A DNA stretch of 11,623 bases from Massilia sp. (GTDB lineage: Bacteria > Pseudomonadota > Gammaproteobacteria > Burkholderiales > Burkholderiaceae_D). This document shows, one piece after another, positions 1 to 6,007 of the stretch; within the stretch, counting starts at the first letter, position 1; each line of letters opens with the position of its first letter. Under the pieces are notes generated by a model. It did not search any database. It was given only the letters and a program-made list of their open reading frames with translations, and was not told the DNA's origin. A program made the position numbers and the translations under genes. The stretch spans positions 1-11,623 of the forward strand of contig DOUW01000105.1 in NCBI GenBank assembly GCA_003520365.1, written 5' to 3'.

Positions 1-18
1 TAATGCCGGTCACTTAAG
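1..18 (+). repeat. Left terminal inverted repeat of the IS
   Basis: TAATGCCGGTCACTTAAG matches the inverted right end except at two positions. It starts exactly at the first base of the window, so the element may continue flush from a contig edge. Confidence 0.85.
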
Positions 19-21
19 GCA

Positions 22-49
22 TTGACCAGTCGGCGGTTTGAGCTAAAAC
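22..49 (+). promoter_or_regulatory. Candidate internal transposase promoter
   Basis: A TTGACC -35 box (22-27) and a TAAAAC -10 box (44-49) are separated by 16 bases. Transcription would begin near 55-57, inside the last bases of the left arm of the 45-77 hairpin. The element's own transcript would therefore lack most of that arm and escape termination. The motif is seen; its use is inferred. Confidence 0.45.
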
Positions 50-79
50 GGATTCACGATCAACGTGAATCCGTTTTTT
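45..79 (+). terminator. Inward-facing terminator hairpin at the IS left end
   Basis: Two perfect 14-base arms (AAAACGGATTCACG at 45-58 and its complement at 64-77) flank a 5-base loop, and a T-tract runs from 74 to 79. Transcripts entering from the left would fold this and stop just before the transposase ATG at 83. Insertion sequences commonly carry such a device to stop neighbouring promoters from driving transposition. Confidence 0.75.
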
Positions 80-82
80 ATT

Positions 83-1398
83 ATGGCTCTCCAACTTGAC
101 CTGGACTATGCGGCTGAGCTGGCACCGCATGAGTTTGAACGCTTCGCCAGCCTGATCGATCCAGCCTGGATCGACGAAGCCTTGCAGCAGACCAGGACAG
201 TGTCATTGCGGCGGCGGCGCTTGCCGGCCGAACGCATGGTCTGGCTGGTCATCGGCCTGGCTCTGTTTCGCAATGAACCGATCTGGCATATCGTCCAGCA
301 GCTCGATTTGGCCGAGGGCCCGACACCCAGTGCTCCCGTGCCCAGTGCTGCTGTAGCAGGGCGAGAGCGCCTTGGTGAGGCACCGATGGCATGGTTGTTC
401 GAACGCTTGGCAAGCTGCTGGGGGAGCACTGCCATACCTGAACAAGGGCTGTTTCATGGGTTGCGCAGTTACGCCGTCGACGGCGTGGTGTGGTCGCTGC
501 CCGACACACCAGCCAACGGTGAAAAGTTTGGCCGAGGCTCGAACGCGCATTGCAAAGGCGCTTGGCCACAATTGCGCGCAGTCTGCTTGATGGACACCTA
601 CACTCACCTGATCCGCGCTGCCGAGTTTGGCGACTACGGCACCTCAGAGCTGAGCTTTGCCAAATCACTGATGCATAAGGTGCCAGATGGATCGTTGACG
701 ATCTTCGATCGTGCCTATCTCTCGGCAACCCTTCTTCTGGACTGGCAGCAGGCAGGTGAGCAAAGACATTGGCTCATGCGGGCTAGAAGCGGATTGCGTT
801 ATGAAGTGGTCTGCCAGTTTGCCCCTGACGACTGCCTGGTGAGTTTCGAGGTATCCCAGCAGGCACGCAAGCAGCGACCGGATTTGCCATCGCATTGGCA
901 AGCACGACTCATTACCTGCATGGTTGGTGGAGAGCGCCGGCAGTACCTTACCTCTCTGTGGGACGCGCACCGTTTTCCAGCGCGTGAGATCGTTGCGCAC
1001 TACATGCAGCGCTGGGAGATCGAATTAGGTTTCAGGGAAATCAAACAAGGCATGCAGAAGAATGCGACGACACTGCGCAGCAAGTTGCGCTGGTACGCCA
1101 GGAAGTATGGGGCACGCTCATCGCCTACAACCTGCTGCGCCATGAAATTGCCCAAATGGCCGATGAACTACACGTACCGCCACAACGCCTAAGCTTCCAG
1201 TGGCTGGCCCTGGCCATTACCACGGCCCTGTACCACTGGCCTCTGCAAACGCCTGGCACCTTCCCCAAGCGTCTGGCACTGCTACGCGAGCAGGCACGCG
1301 CCTATCTCTTGCCAGAACGTCGAACGCGGTCCTATCCCAGAGTCGTCAAACAGTGCAGATCCAAGTTTCCAATGAAAAATGCCAGTCAGCTTAACTGA
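83..1398 (+). pseudogene. IS4-family DDE transposase, frameshifted
   Basis: A DDE transposase catalyses cut-and-paste movement of its element. Reading from ATG 83, the first catalytic Asp is D133 (AVDGVVW), the second D209 (IFDRAY), and the third acidic residue E314 lies in the IS4 signature Y307-x2-R310-x3-E314-x6-K321 (YMQRWEIELGFREIK). The frame then breaks near 1085-1093: this frame reads KLRWYARKYG and stops at 1192, while the next frame resumes at about 1090 with LVRQEVWGTLIAYNLLRHEIAQ and ends at 1396-1398. Family members read SK-x-P-x-LVxQExWG here, so about 4 bases (or 1) seem lost. Joined, the product would be about 439 residues, close to the 442 of IS4. An in-frame GTG at 65 lies inside the terminator hairpin, so I prefer ATG 83, although it has no clear ribosome binding site. 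It is probably inactive, because the C-terminal segment is lost; programmed frameshifting is not usual in this group. Confidence 0.88.
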
Positions 1399-1405
1399 CT
1401 GGCAT
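1375..1405 (-). terminator. Inward-facing terminator hairpin at the IS right end
   Basis: ATGCCAGTCAG (1379-1389) and its perfect complement (1395-1405) enclose the loop CTTAA. On the minus strand the stem is followed by TTTTT (1379-1375), so it reads as an intrinsic terminator for transcripts entering leftward from outside. There is no T-tract on the plus strand. It also overlaps the transposase stop codon and the terminal repeat. Confidence 0.65.
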
Positions 1406-1407
1406 TA
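1390..1407 (-). repeat. Right terminal inverted repeat of the IS
   Basis: Read on the minus strand this is TAATGCCAGTCAGTTAAG, the partner of the left end. It overlaps the right-end hairpin and the transposase stop codon (1396-1398). Confidence 0.85.
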
Positions 1408-1562
1408 GCCCGCGGGCCGCTTTTTTCATGGCTGCGGCCGTCCTGGGAAGCTGCGCGACCAGGATCGCAATGCTTTGCAAACATGTTTCAAGATGAAAAT
1501 ATCATACTTTGAAAATCATATTACATCGAAGAAAATATGCCTATAAGACAGTTAAGGCAAAT

Positions 1563-1604
1563 TTAGTTCCGATCAAAGCGAGCTCATCTTTAGTGAACTA
1601 ACTT
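1563..1604 (+). promoter_or_regulatory. Weak FNR/Anr-like box with a -10 candidate upstream of the Asp/His-rich gene
   Basis: TTAGTTCCGATCAA (1563-1576) matches 8 of the 10 defined bases of the FNR/Anr consensus TTGAT-N4-ATCAA, with one perfect half-site. A TAACTT -10 candidate (1599-1604) begins about 30 bases after the box centre, as expected for an activator centred near -41. The surrounding 1470-1570 stretch is AT-rich and contains the 10-base palindrome AAACATGTTT (1479-1488). Two mismatches make a chance match quite possible. Confidence 0.3.
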
Positions 1605-1668
1605 GTACCCAAGCCGCGCATGAGCCGCGCGGCTCCCCGATCTCAGCGGCTCGACGAGGAGATACACC

Positions 1669-2181
1669 ATGGGTACCGAGAATCAGTACGACGACAAGCA
1701 CGACAATGGCCACGATCGCGACCACGACCACGACCATGACCACGATCATGGCCATGACAGGGAGTGCCGCCACCGGCACGACCATGACGACGGCAAGCAT
1801 CGCGACAAGGGGGAATACCGCGAGCACTACAAGTACCGCGAATACTGGAAGGTGCGCGACTACGACGACGACAAGCACGATCACCACAAGCACGACAAGC
1901 ACGATCGCGACGACAGGAAGGAGCGCGATGCCCCGTCGCACCACATCCACGAACTCGAGAAGTCGATCAAGACCCTGGCCGACGCGCTGGCCACGCTCGG
2001 CCGCGGGGCGCACCTGCTGGAGCTGCAGCGCATCATCCACCACCCGGGCTGGACTTCGCCGGCCGAGCTGGCGTTCGTGAATGCGATCCTCGATCACCTC
2101 AGCGTCGAGGTGCGCACCATCGAGCGCCTGCAGGCCGACCTCGTCGAGGCTGCGCGCAAGGTGAAGAAGGACCGTCACTGA
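1669..2181 (+). CDS. Asp/His-rich protein with an unnamed helical C-terminal domain
   Basis: I do not recognise this 170-residue protein. Residues 7-88 are extremely rich in His, Asp, Lys and Arg, with an HD-dipeptide run at about 15-30 (HDRDHDHDHDHDHGHD) and a second patch at 69-80 (KHDHHKHDKHDR); this part is surely disordered and could bind divalent metals. Tyr, Arg and Glu dominate residues 50-66. From about 91 the sequence becomes ordinary and helical, with the distinctive stretch IIHHPGWTSPAELAF at 122-136, and it ends in a basic tail. There is one Cys (33), no signal peptide and no membrane segment, so it is probably cytosolic. The ATG follows AGGAG with 8 bases between. It is a single-gene unit between the IS and a terminator. 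Metal storage or buffering is a guess; the C-terminal half does not look like a known metallochaperone. Confidence 0.85.
   Translation: MGTENQYDDKHDNGHDRDHDHDHDHDHGHDRECRHRHDHDDGKHRDKGEYREHYKYREYWKVRDYDDDKHDHHKHDKHDRDDRKERDAPSHHIHELEKSIKTLADALATLGRGAHLLELQRIIHHPGWTSPAELAFVNAILDHLSVEVRTIERLQADLVEAARKVKKDRH
1711..1758 (+). repeat. Degenerate CAYGAY hexanucleotide repeat encoding His-Asp
   Basis: Eight consecutive hexamers of the type CAC/CAT-GAC/GAT (with GG and CG variants) encode the HD run of the protein. Mixing of CAC with CAT and GAC with GAT shows that the peptide, not only the DNA repeat, has been kept. Such a tract could change length by slippage in units of two residues. Confidence 0.8.
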
Positions 2182-2246
2182 CGGCAGGCGCGCCGGGTGC
2201 GCAGGAATGCGCGGCGCACCGGCATCGTCGCGGCAGGCTTGCCGCC

Positions 2247-2287
2247 GCAAGCGGTGCGGAGCCCGATTTCCGCACCGCTTGCCTTTC
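2247..2287 (+). terminator. Rho-independent terminator after the Asp/His-rich gene
   Basis: Perfect 14-base arms GCAAGCGGTGCGGA (2247-2260) and TCCGCACCGCTTGC (2269-2282) enclose an 8-base loop, followed by CTTTCC. The T-tract is short but the stem is long and GC-rich. It lies 65 bases after the stop codon and separates this gene from the lipoprotein gene. Confidence 0.65.
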
Positions 2288-2351
2288 CGATGGCATGGCG
2301 AGCGTCGGCAGGATCCGCGCCCGCGGGTTTTGCGGTTCCGATCCGCTGAGC

Positions 2352-2394
2352 TTGATCTGGCTTAAACGAAGCGTTACGGCCGCGTTCGTAACAT
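2352..2394 (+). promoter_or_regulatory. FNR/Anr-like box and -10 element upstream of the lipoprotein gene
   Basis: TTGATCTGGCTTAA (2352-2365) matches 8 of 10 defined bases of TTGAT-N4-ATCAA and has one perfect half-site. TAACAT (2389-2394, four of six -10 bases) starts about 30 bases after its centre, the geometry of class II activation. Reverse-complemented and with its flanks, the box (TTTAAGCCAGATCAAG) differs by one base from the box upstream of the CBS gene (TTTGAGCCAGATCAAG, 8320-8335). No good -35 is visible, as expected for an activator-dependent promoter. Confidence 0.45.
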
Positions 2395-2449
2395 CGGCTC
2401 ATCCACTGAACCCGCCCGCTCTCGCGAGCAGGCCAACCCGGGAGCCGAT

Positions 2450-3103
2450 ATGTCACCGACGATTGCACGTTCCAGTCTGTATCTCGCCATGAGCTTTTGT
2501 GCGCTGTTGCTGGCCGCCTGCGGCGGCGACAGTTCCTCCCCTGCCGCCAGCGATCCGCCGCCGACGCAGGTCGATCCGCCGCCACCATCCGCGCCCCAGC
2601 CGCCGCCGCTCGCGCTGGCCGACAGTCATACCGACCTGGTGCCCGCCACCATCGGCAGTCCGCCGGGCTGGCCGACCTGGAGCGGTACCGGCCAGCCGGT
2701 CGGCGATATCGTCTGCCTGACCAACATCAATTACCACATCCATGCGCTGGTATCGATCTACAAGGACGGCGTGCGCCAGGGCCTGCCCGACAACATCGGC
2801 CGCAGCGGCTGCACCTATGAACTGCATACGCACGACGTGACGGGCGTGGTGCATATCGAAGCGAGCGCGCCCACGAAGTTCACGCTCGGCCAGTTCTTCG
2901 CCCTGTGGCGCCAGCCCTTGGCGGGGAGCGGCACGGCAGGGCTGGCGGGGCCGATCCGCTTCTACATCATCGACAGGGAAACGCTGACGCCCTACACGGG
3001 CGACCCCGGCGAGATCGAATTGACGGCCCAGCGCGAGATCGTCATCGTCAGCGGCACGCCGCCGGCGACGCTGCCGCGCTATCGCTGGCCAGAGGGAATT
3101 TAA
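2450..3103 (+). CDS. Lipoprotein with proline-rich linker and His-rich HIHA/HTHD domain
   Basis: The 217-residue product begins with a type II signal peptide: a short N-region with Arg7, a hydrophobic core at 10-23, and the lipobox LAAC with the lipidated Cys at 24, followed by GGDSSS. A low-complexity linker at 36-54 (DPPPTQVDPPPP, QPPP) then leads to a folded domain at about 58-205. Its marked features are C89 (IVCLTN), H96 and H98 (YHIHALVSIYKDG), C121 (SGCTYELHTHDVTGVVHIEAS), H126, H128 and the stretch FTLGQFFALWRQPL at 144-157. From memory, this HIHA...LHTHD...FTLGQFF pattern recurs in uncharacterised secreted bacterial proteins; I know of no assigned function. The His and Cys cluster suggests metal binding but that is inference. 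The protein should be anchored to the outer membrane facing the periplasm. GGAG lies 5 bases before the ATG. The gene converges on the TM2 gene with a 13-base gap. Confidence 0.88.
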   Translation: MSPTIARSSLYLAMSFCALLLAACGGDSSSPAASDPPPTQVDPPPPSAPQPPPLALADSHTDLVPATIGSPPGWPTWSGTGQPVGDIVCLTNINYHIHALVSIYKDGVRQGLPDNIGRSGCTYELHTHDVTGVVHIEASAPTKFTLGQFFALWRQPLAGSGTAGLAGPIRFYIIDRETLTPYTGDPGEIELTAQREIVIVSGTPPATLPRYRWPEGI

Positions 3104-3116
3104 GAGGCCAGCATTG

Positions 3117-3530
3117 TCAGCCGTAGGCCCCGCCCGTATACATCAGGTCGAACAAGCGGGCGATGGTCGCGATCAGCACGGTGGCGCCGATCATCAGGGC
3201 GGCGACCAGCAGCACGGCCAGGATCCAGTTCGAGCGCGAGCGCGTGCCCGAACCTGGATTGAAGCGCGCATCCCACTTGTCGTCCGGCGTCAGGCCAATC
3301 ACCAGCGCCGCGATGAAGGCGACGATGTAGGAGAGCAGCAGGGGCAGCAGGGCAAAGAAGACGTCCATGTTGCCTTCCGTCTGGCTATAGACCAGGCCGG
3401 CGATTGGCAGGCTGCAGGCGTGCAGCAAACCAATGCGATCGACGTTTCCGTGCAAATAGAAGCGGTGCGCGCCCAGTCCGCCGAGGGTCAATGCCAGTGC
3501 CGTAGCCAAAGTCTTGTTCTTGTGTGACAT
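3117..3530 (-). CDS. TM2-domain (NINE-type) membrane protein
   Basis: The 137-residue protein opens with a basic tail (MSHKNK) and a TM2 domain: a first hydrophobic segment at about 7-20 with the hallmark GGLGAHRFYL at 17-26, then a second segment around 33-48. Two further hydrophobic stretches lie at 57-80 and 102-125, split by a polar loop (TPDDKWDARFNPGSGTRSRS). TM2 proteins are small inner-membrane proteins of unsettled role. The start codon has no convincing ribosome binding site: the minus strand reads TTCCTTTTGGC before ATG. No in-frame upstream start is apparent. It is encoded opposite to all its neighbours and ends 13 bases from the lipoprotein gene with no terminator between them. 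Confidence 0.82.
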   Translation of the reverse strand: MSHKNKTLATALALTLGGLGAHRFYLHGNVDRIGLLHACSLPIAGLVYSQTEGNMDVFFALLPLLLSYIVAFIAALVIGLTPDDKWDARFNPGSGTRSRSNWILAVLLVAALMIGATVLIATIARLFDLMYTGGAYG

Positions 3531-3587
3531 GCCAAAAGGAATTTGTTACACGAAGGCGCAAGTATGGTTCAAAAATGTGCCAAAAGC

Positions 3588-3617
3588 ATCATTTTTTATG
3601 TAAATGCTATGTATCAA
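3588..3617 (-). promoter_or_regulatory. Candidate promoter of the TM2 gene
   Basis: On the minus strand TTGATA (3617-3612) and AATGAT (3593-3588) are separated by 18 bases in an AT-rich stretch. Transcription would start about 50 bases before the ATG. The -35 is good and the -10 mediocre. Confidence 0.3.
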
Positions 3618-3734
3618 CTTGTATGCACGGGCGACAAGGCGCCAGGAGGGAGGTAGCGGTAGCGCAAAAAATCAGGGATAATGCCCCATTCGGCCGGGAC
3701 CGCGCGCCCTGTTGTCCGCCTTTTACCATTTCAC

Positions 3735-3764
3735 TTGCTGATCTGCGGCATTGCGCGCTATAAT
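3735..3764 (+). promoter_or_regulatory. Sigma-70 promoter of the rpsP operon
   Basis: TTGCTG (3735-3740) and a consensus TATAAT (3759-3764) are 18 bases apart. Transcription would start near 3771, giving a leader of about 34 bases before rpsP. A perfect -10 suits a strongly expressed ribosomal operon. Confidence 0.75.
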
Positions 3765-3804
3765 CGTCGGCTTTCTCCGTCCAGTACAACTTTTTGGAAT
3801 TATT

Positions 3805-4053
3805 ATGGTCGTTATCCGTTTGGCTCGTGGCGGCGCAAAAAAGCGCCCGTTCTTCAACATCGTTGCAACCGATTCGCGTAACCGTCGCGATGGCCGTTTC
3901 ATCGAGCGCATCGGCTTCTACAACCCGATGGCTTCGGGCGCTGAAGTCGGCCTGAAGATCACCGCGGACCGTCTGGCCTACTGGCAAGGCGTTGGCGCAC
4001 AACTGTCGCCGACCGTTGCTCGCCTGGTTGCCCAGCAGAACCCGGCTGCCTAA
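3805..4053 (+). CDS. rpsP: 30S ribosomal protein S16
   Basis: S16 binds 16S rRNA early in assembly of the small subunit. The 82-residue product has the normal family length and the typical N-terminus [41 protein letters not shown], plus the conserved [22 protein letters not shown] segment. The ATG at 3805 follows TTGGAA. An upstream in-frame extension to TTG 3751 would overlap the promoter -10, so I reject it. It is first in the rpsP-rimM-trmD-rplS operon, with 17 bases to rimM. Confidence 0.97.
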   Translation: MVVIRLARGGAKKRPFFNIVATDSRNRRDGRFIERIGFYNPMASGAEVGLKITADRLAYWQGVGAQLSPTVARLVAQQNPAA

Positions 4054-4070
4054 GTAAAGCTGTTCCTGGT

Positions 4071-4637
4071 TTGAGCGATTCGGCTGCAAGCGGGGCACAA
4101 GCCCCCGACGACCTGACCCAGGTCGGGTATGTCTCAGGCGCCTACGGCATTGCCGGCGCCATCCGCGTTACTCCGTTCTCGGTGGACGCGGACGCTTTGC
4201 TGAACGTGAAAACCTGGTGGCTCGACAAGCCGAGCCTGCGGTCCGTCACCGTGCGGACCGCGAAGATGCATGGCGGCGACGTGGTCGCCACCCTGGTCGG
4301 GATGAGTGACCGCAACCTGGCGGAGGCGCTGAAAGGCGCAGCCGTCCATGTGTCGCGCAGTCAGTTTCCCGAGCTTGAGGAAGACGAGTATTACTGGAGT
4401 GACCTGATCGGCATGGATGCGGTCAACCTGCAGGGCGAAGCCCTGGGCAAGGTGATCGACATGATGAGCAACGGCGCGCAATCGATCCTGCGCATCGCGC
4501 CCGTCCCTGATCCGGCAGCCAGCGACAAGGCGCCAGAGCGTCTCGTAGAGCGCCTGGTTCCGTTCGTGGACCAGTTCGTGAAAACCGTCGACCTGAAAGA
4601 AAAGAAGATTACCCTGGATTGGGGTCTCGACTTTTGA
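4071..4637 (+). CDS. rimM: Ribosome maturation factor RimM
   Basis: RimM helps mature the 3' (head) domain of 16S rRNA and binds ribosomal protein S19 on the 30S particle. The 188-residue product has the RimM N-terminal barrel at about 15-97 ([20 protein letters not shown]) and a PRC-barrel domain at about 104-188 ([39 protein letters not shown], ending in [28 protein letters not shown]). I place the start at TTG 4071: it gives an N-terminus typical of the group and no in-frame ATG lies before the conserved core. No strong ribosome binding site is seen, so it may rely on translational coupling with rpsP. trmD follows after 26 bases. Confidence 0.95.
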   Translation: MSDSAASGAQAPDDLTQVGYVSGAYGIAGAIRVTPFSVDADALLNVKTWWLDKPSLRSVTVRTAKMHGGDVVATLVGMSDRNLAEALKGAAVHVSRSQFPELEEDEYYWSDLIGMDAVNLQGEALGKVIDMMSNGAQSILRIAPVPDPAASDKAPERLVERLVPFVDQFVKTVDLKEKKITLDWGLDF

Positions 4638-4663
4638 TCCCTCCAACCCGAAGCGAGGTCCCG

Positions 4664-5413
4664 ATGCAGTTCGACGTCGTGAGCTTGTTTCCCGAGATGT
4701 TTGCCGCATTGACGCAGTCGGGCGTGACCCGGCGCGCTTTCGAGCAGGAACGCTGGGGCCTGAAGCTGTGGAATCCGCGCGATTTCACCCAGGACCGCCA
4801 CCGCACCGTGGATGACCGCCCGTATGGCGGCGGCCCCGGGATGGTGATGCTGGCGAAGCCGCTCGAGGCAACGATCAATGCGGCCAAGGCGCGCCAGGCC
4901 GAACTCGGCTTGCCCGCGCCGCGCGTGGTATTCATGTCGCCGCAAGGCAAACCGCTGACGCACGAACGCGTGATGGCGCTGAAGGACGAGCCTGGTCTCG
5001 TCATCCTCTGCGGCCGTTACGAGGCGGTCGACCAGCGCTTGCTGGACCGTGTCGTCGACGAGGAAATTTCCCTCGGCGACTTCGTTCTCTCCGGCGGCGA
5101 ATTGCCGGCGATGGCCTTGATGGATGCGGTGGTGCGGCAATTGCCGGGCGTGCTGGGCGACGATGCCTCGGCGGTCGAAGACAGTTTCGTCAACGGCCTG
5201 CTCGATTCGCCGCACTACACCCGTCCCGAAGTGTACGAAGGCGTGCCTGTGCCCCCGGTCCTGATGGGCGGCAACCACGCAGAGATTACCAAGTGGCGCC
5301 GCCAGCGCATGCTGGAGGCGACTGCGAAGAAGCGTCCGGAACTGCTGGATGCGGCGCGCAAGGCGGGCCGCCTCACGGCAGCCGACGAAAAGTTCTTGGC
5401 CACGCTCTCCTGA
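4664..5413 (+). CDS. trmD: tRNA (guanine-37-N1)-methyltransferase TrmD
   Basis: TrmD methylates G37 next to the anticodon with S-adenosylmethionine, which prevents +1 frameshifting. The 249-residue protein has the trefoil-knot SPOUT domain: LFPEMF at 8-13, [13 protein letters not shown] at 50-62, the cofactor-binding [14 protein letters not shown] at 115-128, and [19 protein letters not shown] at 132-150. R158 and D173 (AVEDSF) correspond by alignment to the catalytic R154 and D169 of the Escherichia coli enzyme. The tRNA-binding stretch [16 protein letters not shown] follows at 178-193, with [12 protein letters not shown] at 203-214. The ATG at 4664 (after CGAGG) gives the standard [12 protein letters not shown] start; a longer reading from TTG 4619 would overlap rimM and is unlikely. 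Confidence 0.97.
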   Translation: MQFDVVSLFPEMFAALTQSGVTRRAFEQERWGLKLWNPRDFTQDRHRTVDDRPYGGGPGMVMLAKPLEATINAAKARQAELGLPAPRVVFMSPQGKPLTHERVMALKDEPGLVILCGRYEAVDQRLLDRVVDEEISLGDFVLSGGELPAMALMDAVVRQLPGVLGDDASAVEDSFVNGLLDSPHYTRPEVYEGVPVPPVLMGGNHAEITKWRRQRMLEATAKKRPELLDAARKAGRLTAADEKFLATLS

Positions 5414-5430
5414 GAGCAGGCCGGAAAAAG

Positions 5431-5469
5431 GCACCGATCCCGGTGCAAGACCTGCGGGCATGTTGCCCG
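5431..5469 (+). other. Two hairpins in the trmD-rplS intergenic leader
   Basis: GCACCG-ATCC-CGGTGC (5431-5446) is followed 8 bases later by CGGGCA-TGT-TGCCCG (5455-5469). They lie in a 126-base gap, longer than is usual inside this operon, and start 17 bases after the trmD stop. Neither has a T-tract, so they are not ordinary terminators. They could stabilise or process the mRNA, or serve translational control of L19. Only the sequence symmetry is seen. Confidence 0.5.
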
Positions 5470-5539
5470 TGCGTTCAACCCCATCCTCTACCGGGCAACC
5501 AGTACAGCGCCGGCAAGATGGTTTTTGGAGTCATAAGAA

Positions 5540-5926
5540 ATGAATCTGATTCAGCAACTCGAGCAGGAAGAAATCGCGCGCCTCGGCCGCAACATTCCTG
5601 ATTTCGCACCTGGCGACACCGTGATCGTCAACGTCAACGTCGTCGAAGGCAACCGCAAGCGCGCCCAGGCATACGAAGGCGTCGTCATTTCGCGTCGCAA
5701 CCGTGGCCTGAACTCGAACTTCATCGTTCGCAAGATCTCGTCGGGCGAAGGCGTGGAACGTACGTTCCAGCTGTACTCCCCGCTGATCGCTTCGATCGAA
5801 GTCAAGCGCCGCGGCGACGTTCGTCGTGCGAAGCTGTACTACCTGCGTGAGCGTTCGGGCAAATCGGCACGTATCAAAGAGAAACTGCCGCAGCGCCGCG
5901 TCGCTACCACCACTGCCGCTGAGTAA
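5540..5926 (+). CDS. rplS: 50S ribosomal protein L19
   Basis: L19 lies at the interface of the large and small subunits. The 128-residue product shows the family pattern throughout: [117 protein letters not shown] short non-conserved Ala/Thr tail closes it. GGAG lies 9 bases before the ATG. It is the last gene of the operon and is followed directly by a strong terminator. Confidence 0.97.
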   Translation: MNLIQQLEQEEIARLGRNIPDFAPGDTVIVNVNVVEGNRKRAQAYEGVVISRRNRGLNSNFIVRKISSGEGVERTFQLYSPLIASIEVKRRGDVRRAKLYYLRERSGKSARIKEKLPQRRVATTTAAE

Positions 5927-5942
5927 TAGCGTCTGTGGAATG

Positions 5943-5976
5943 AAAAAGGCATCCTTCGGGATGCCTTTTTCTTTTT
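5943..5976 (+). terminator. Rho-independent terminator of the rpsP-rplS operon
   Basis: AAAAAGGCATCC (5943-5954) and GGATGCCTTTTT (5959-5970) pair perfectly around a TTCG loop closed by C-G, the very stable cUUCGg tetraloop. A T-tract (5966-5970), a C and five more Ts follow. The A-tract on the left arm makes the hairpin potentially bidirectional. Confidence 0.95.
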
Positions 5977-6007
5977 GATTCTTCCTTTTTGTTTAAAGGA
6001 AATATTT

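Larger units (their letters stand above)
1..1407 (+). mobile_element. IS4-group insertion sequence with a frameshifted transposase
   Basis: The left end reads TAATGCCGGTCACTTAAG, and the reverse complement of the right end reads TAATGCCAGTCAGTTAAG. These imperfect terminal inverted repeats (16 of 18 positions match) begin with TAATGCC like the ends of IS4 as I recall them. One transposase gene fills nearly the whole element, and about 1.4 kb is the usual size for this group. The target duplication cannot be checked because the left flank is outside the window; the right flank begins at 1408 with GCCCGCGGGCC. The element sits upstream of the Asp/His-rich gene and points toward it. Confidence 0.9.

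Noticed and set aside
1082..1096. Programmed frameshift to make a fused transposase
   Set aside because: No A6-7 or similar slippery heptamer is visible, and IS4-group transposases are usually made from one frame, so a disabling deletion is simpler.
1711..1758. CRISPR-like array or tandem DNA repeat element
   Set aside because: The hexamer repeat has no spacers and lies in frame within a coding region, so it is a codon repeat.
1573..2250. A 225-residue Val-rich minus-strand frame that looks like a membrane protein
   Set aside because: The Val/Ile runs are simply the reverse complement of the His-Asp codon repeat (GTC/GTG). The plus-strand gene has a good ribosome binding site and a terminator.
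3114..3527. A plus-strand frame opposite the TM2 gene
   Set aside because: The minus-strand reading gives the GGLGAHRFYL motif and hydrophobic segments; the plus-strand translation is polar low-complexity Gln/Asp/Arg-rich sequence.
4391..5461. A 356-residue minus-strand frame across rimM and trmD
   Set aside because: It is antisense to two unmistakable housekeeping genes and its translation resembles no protein.
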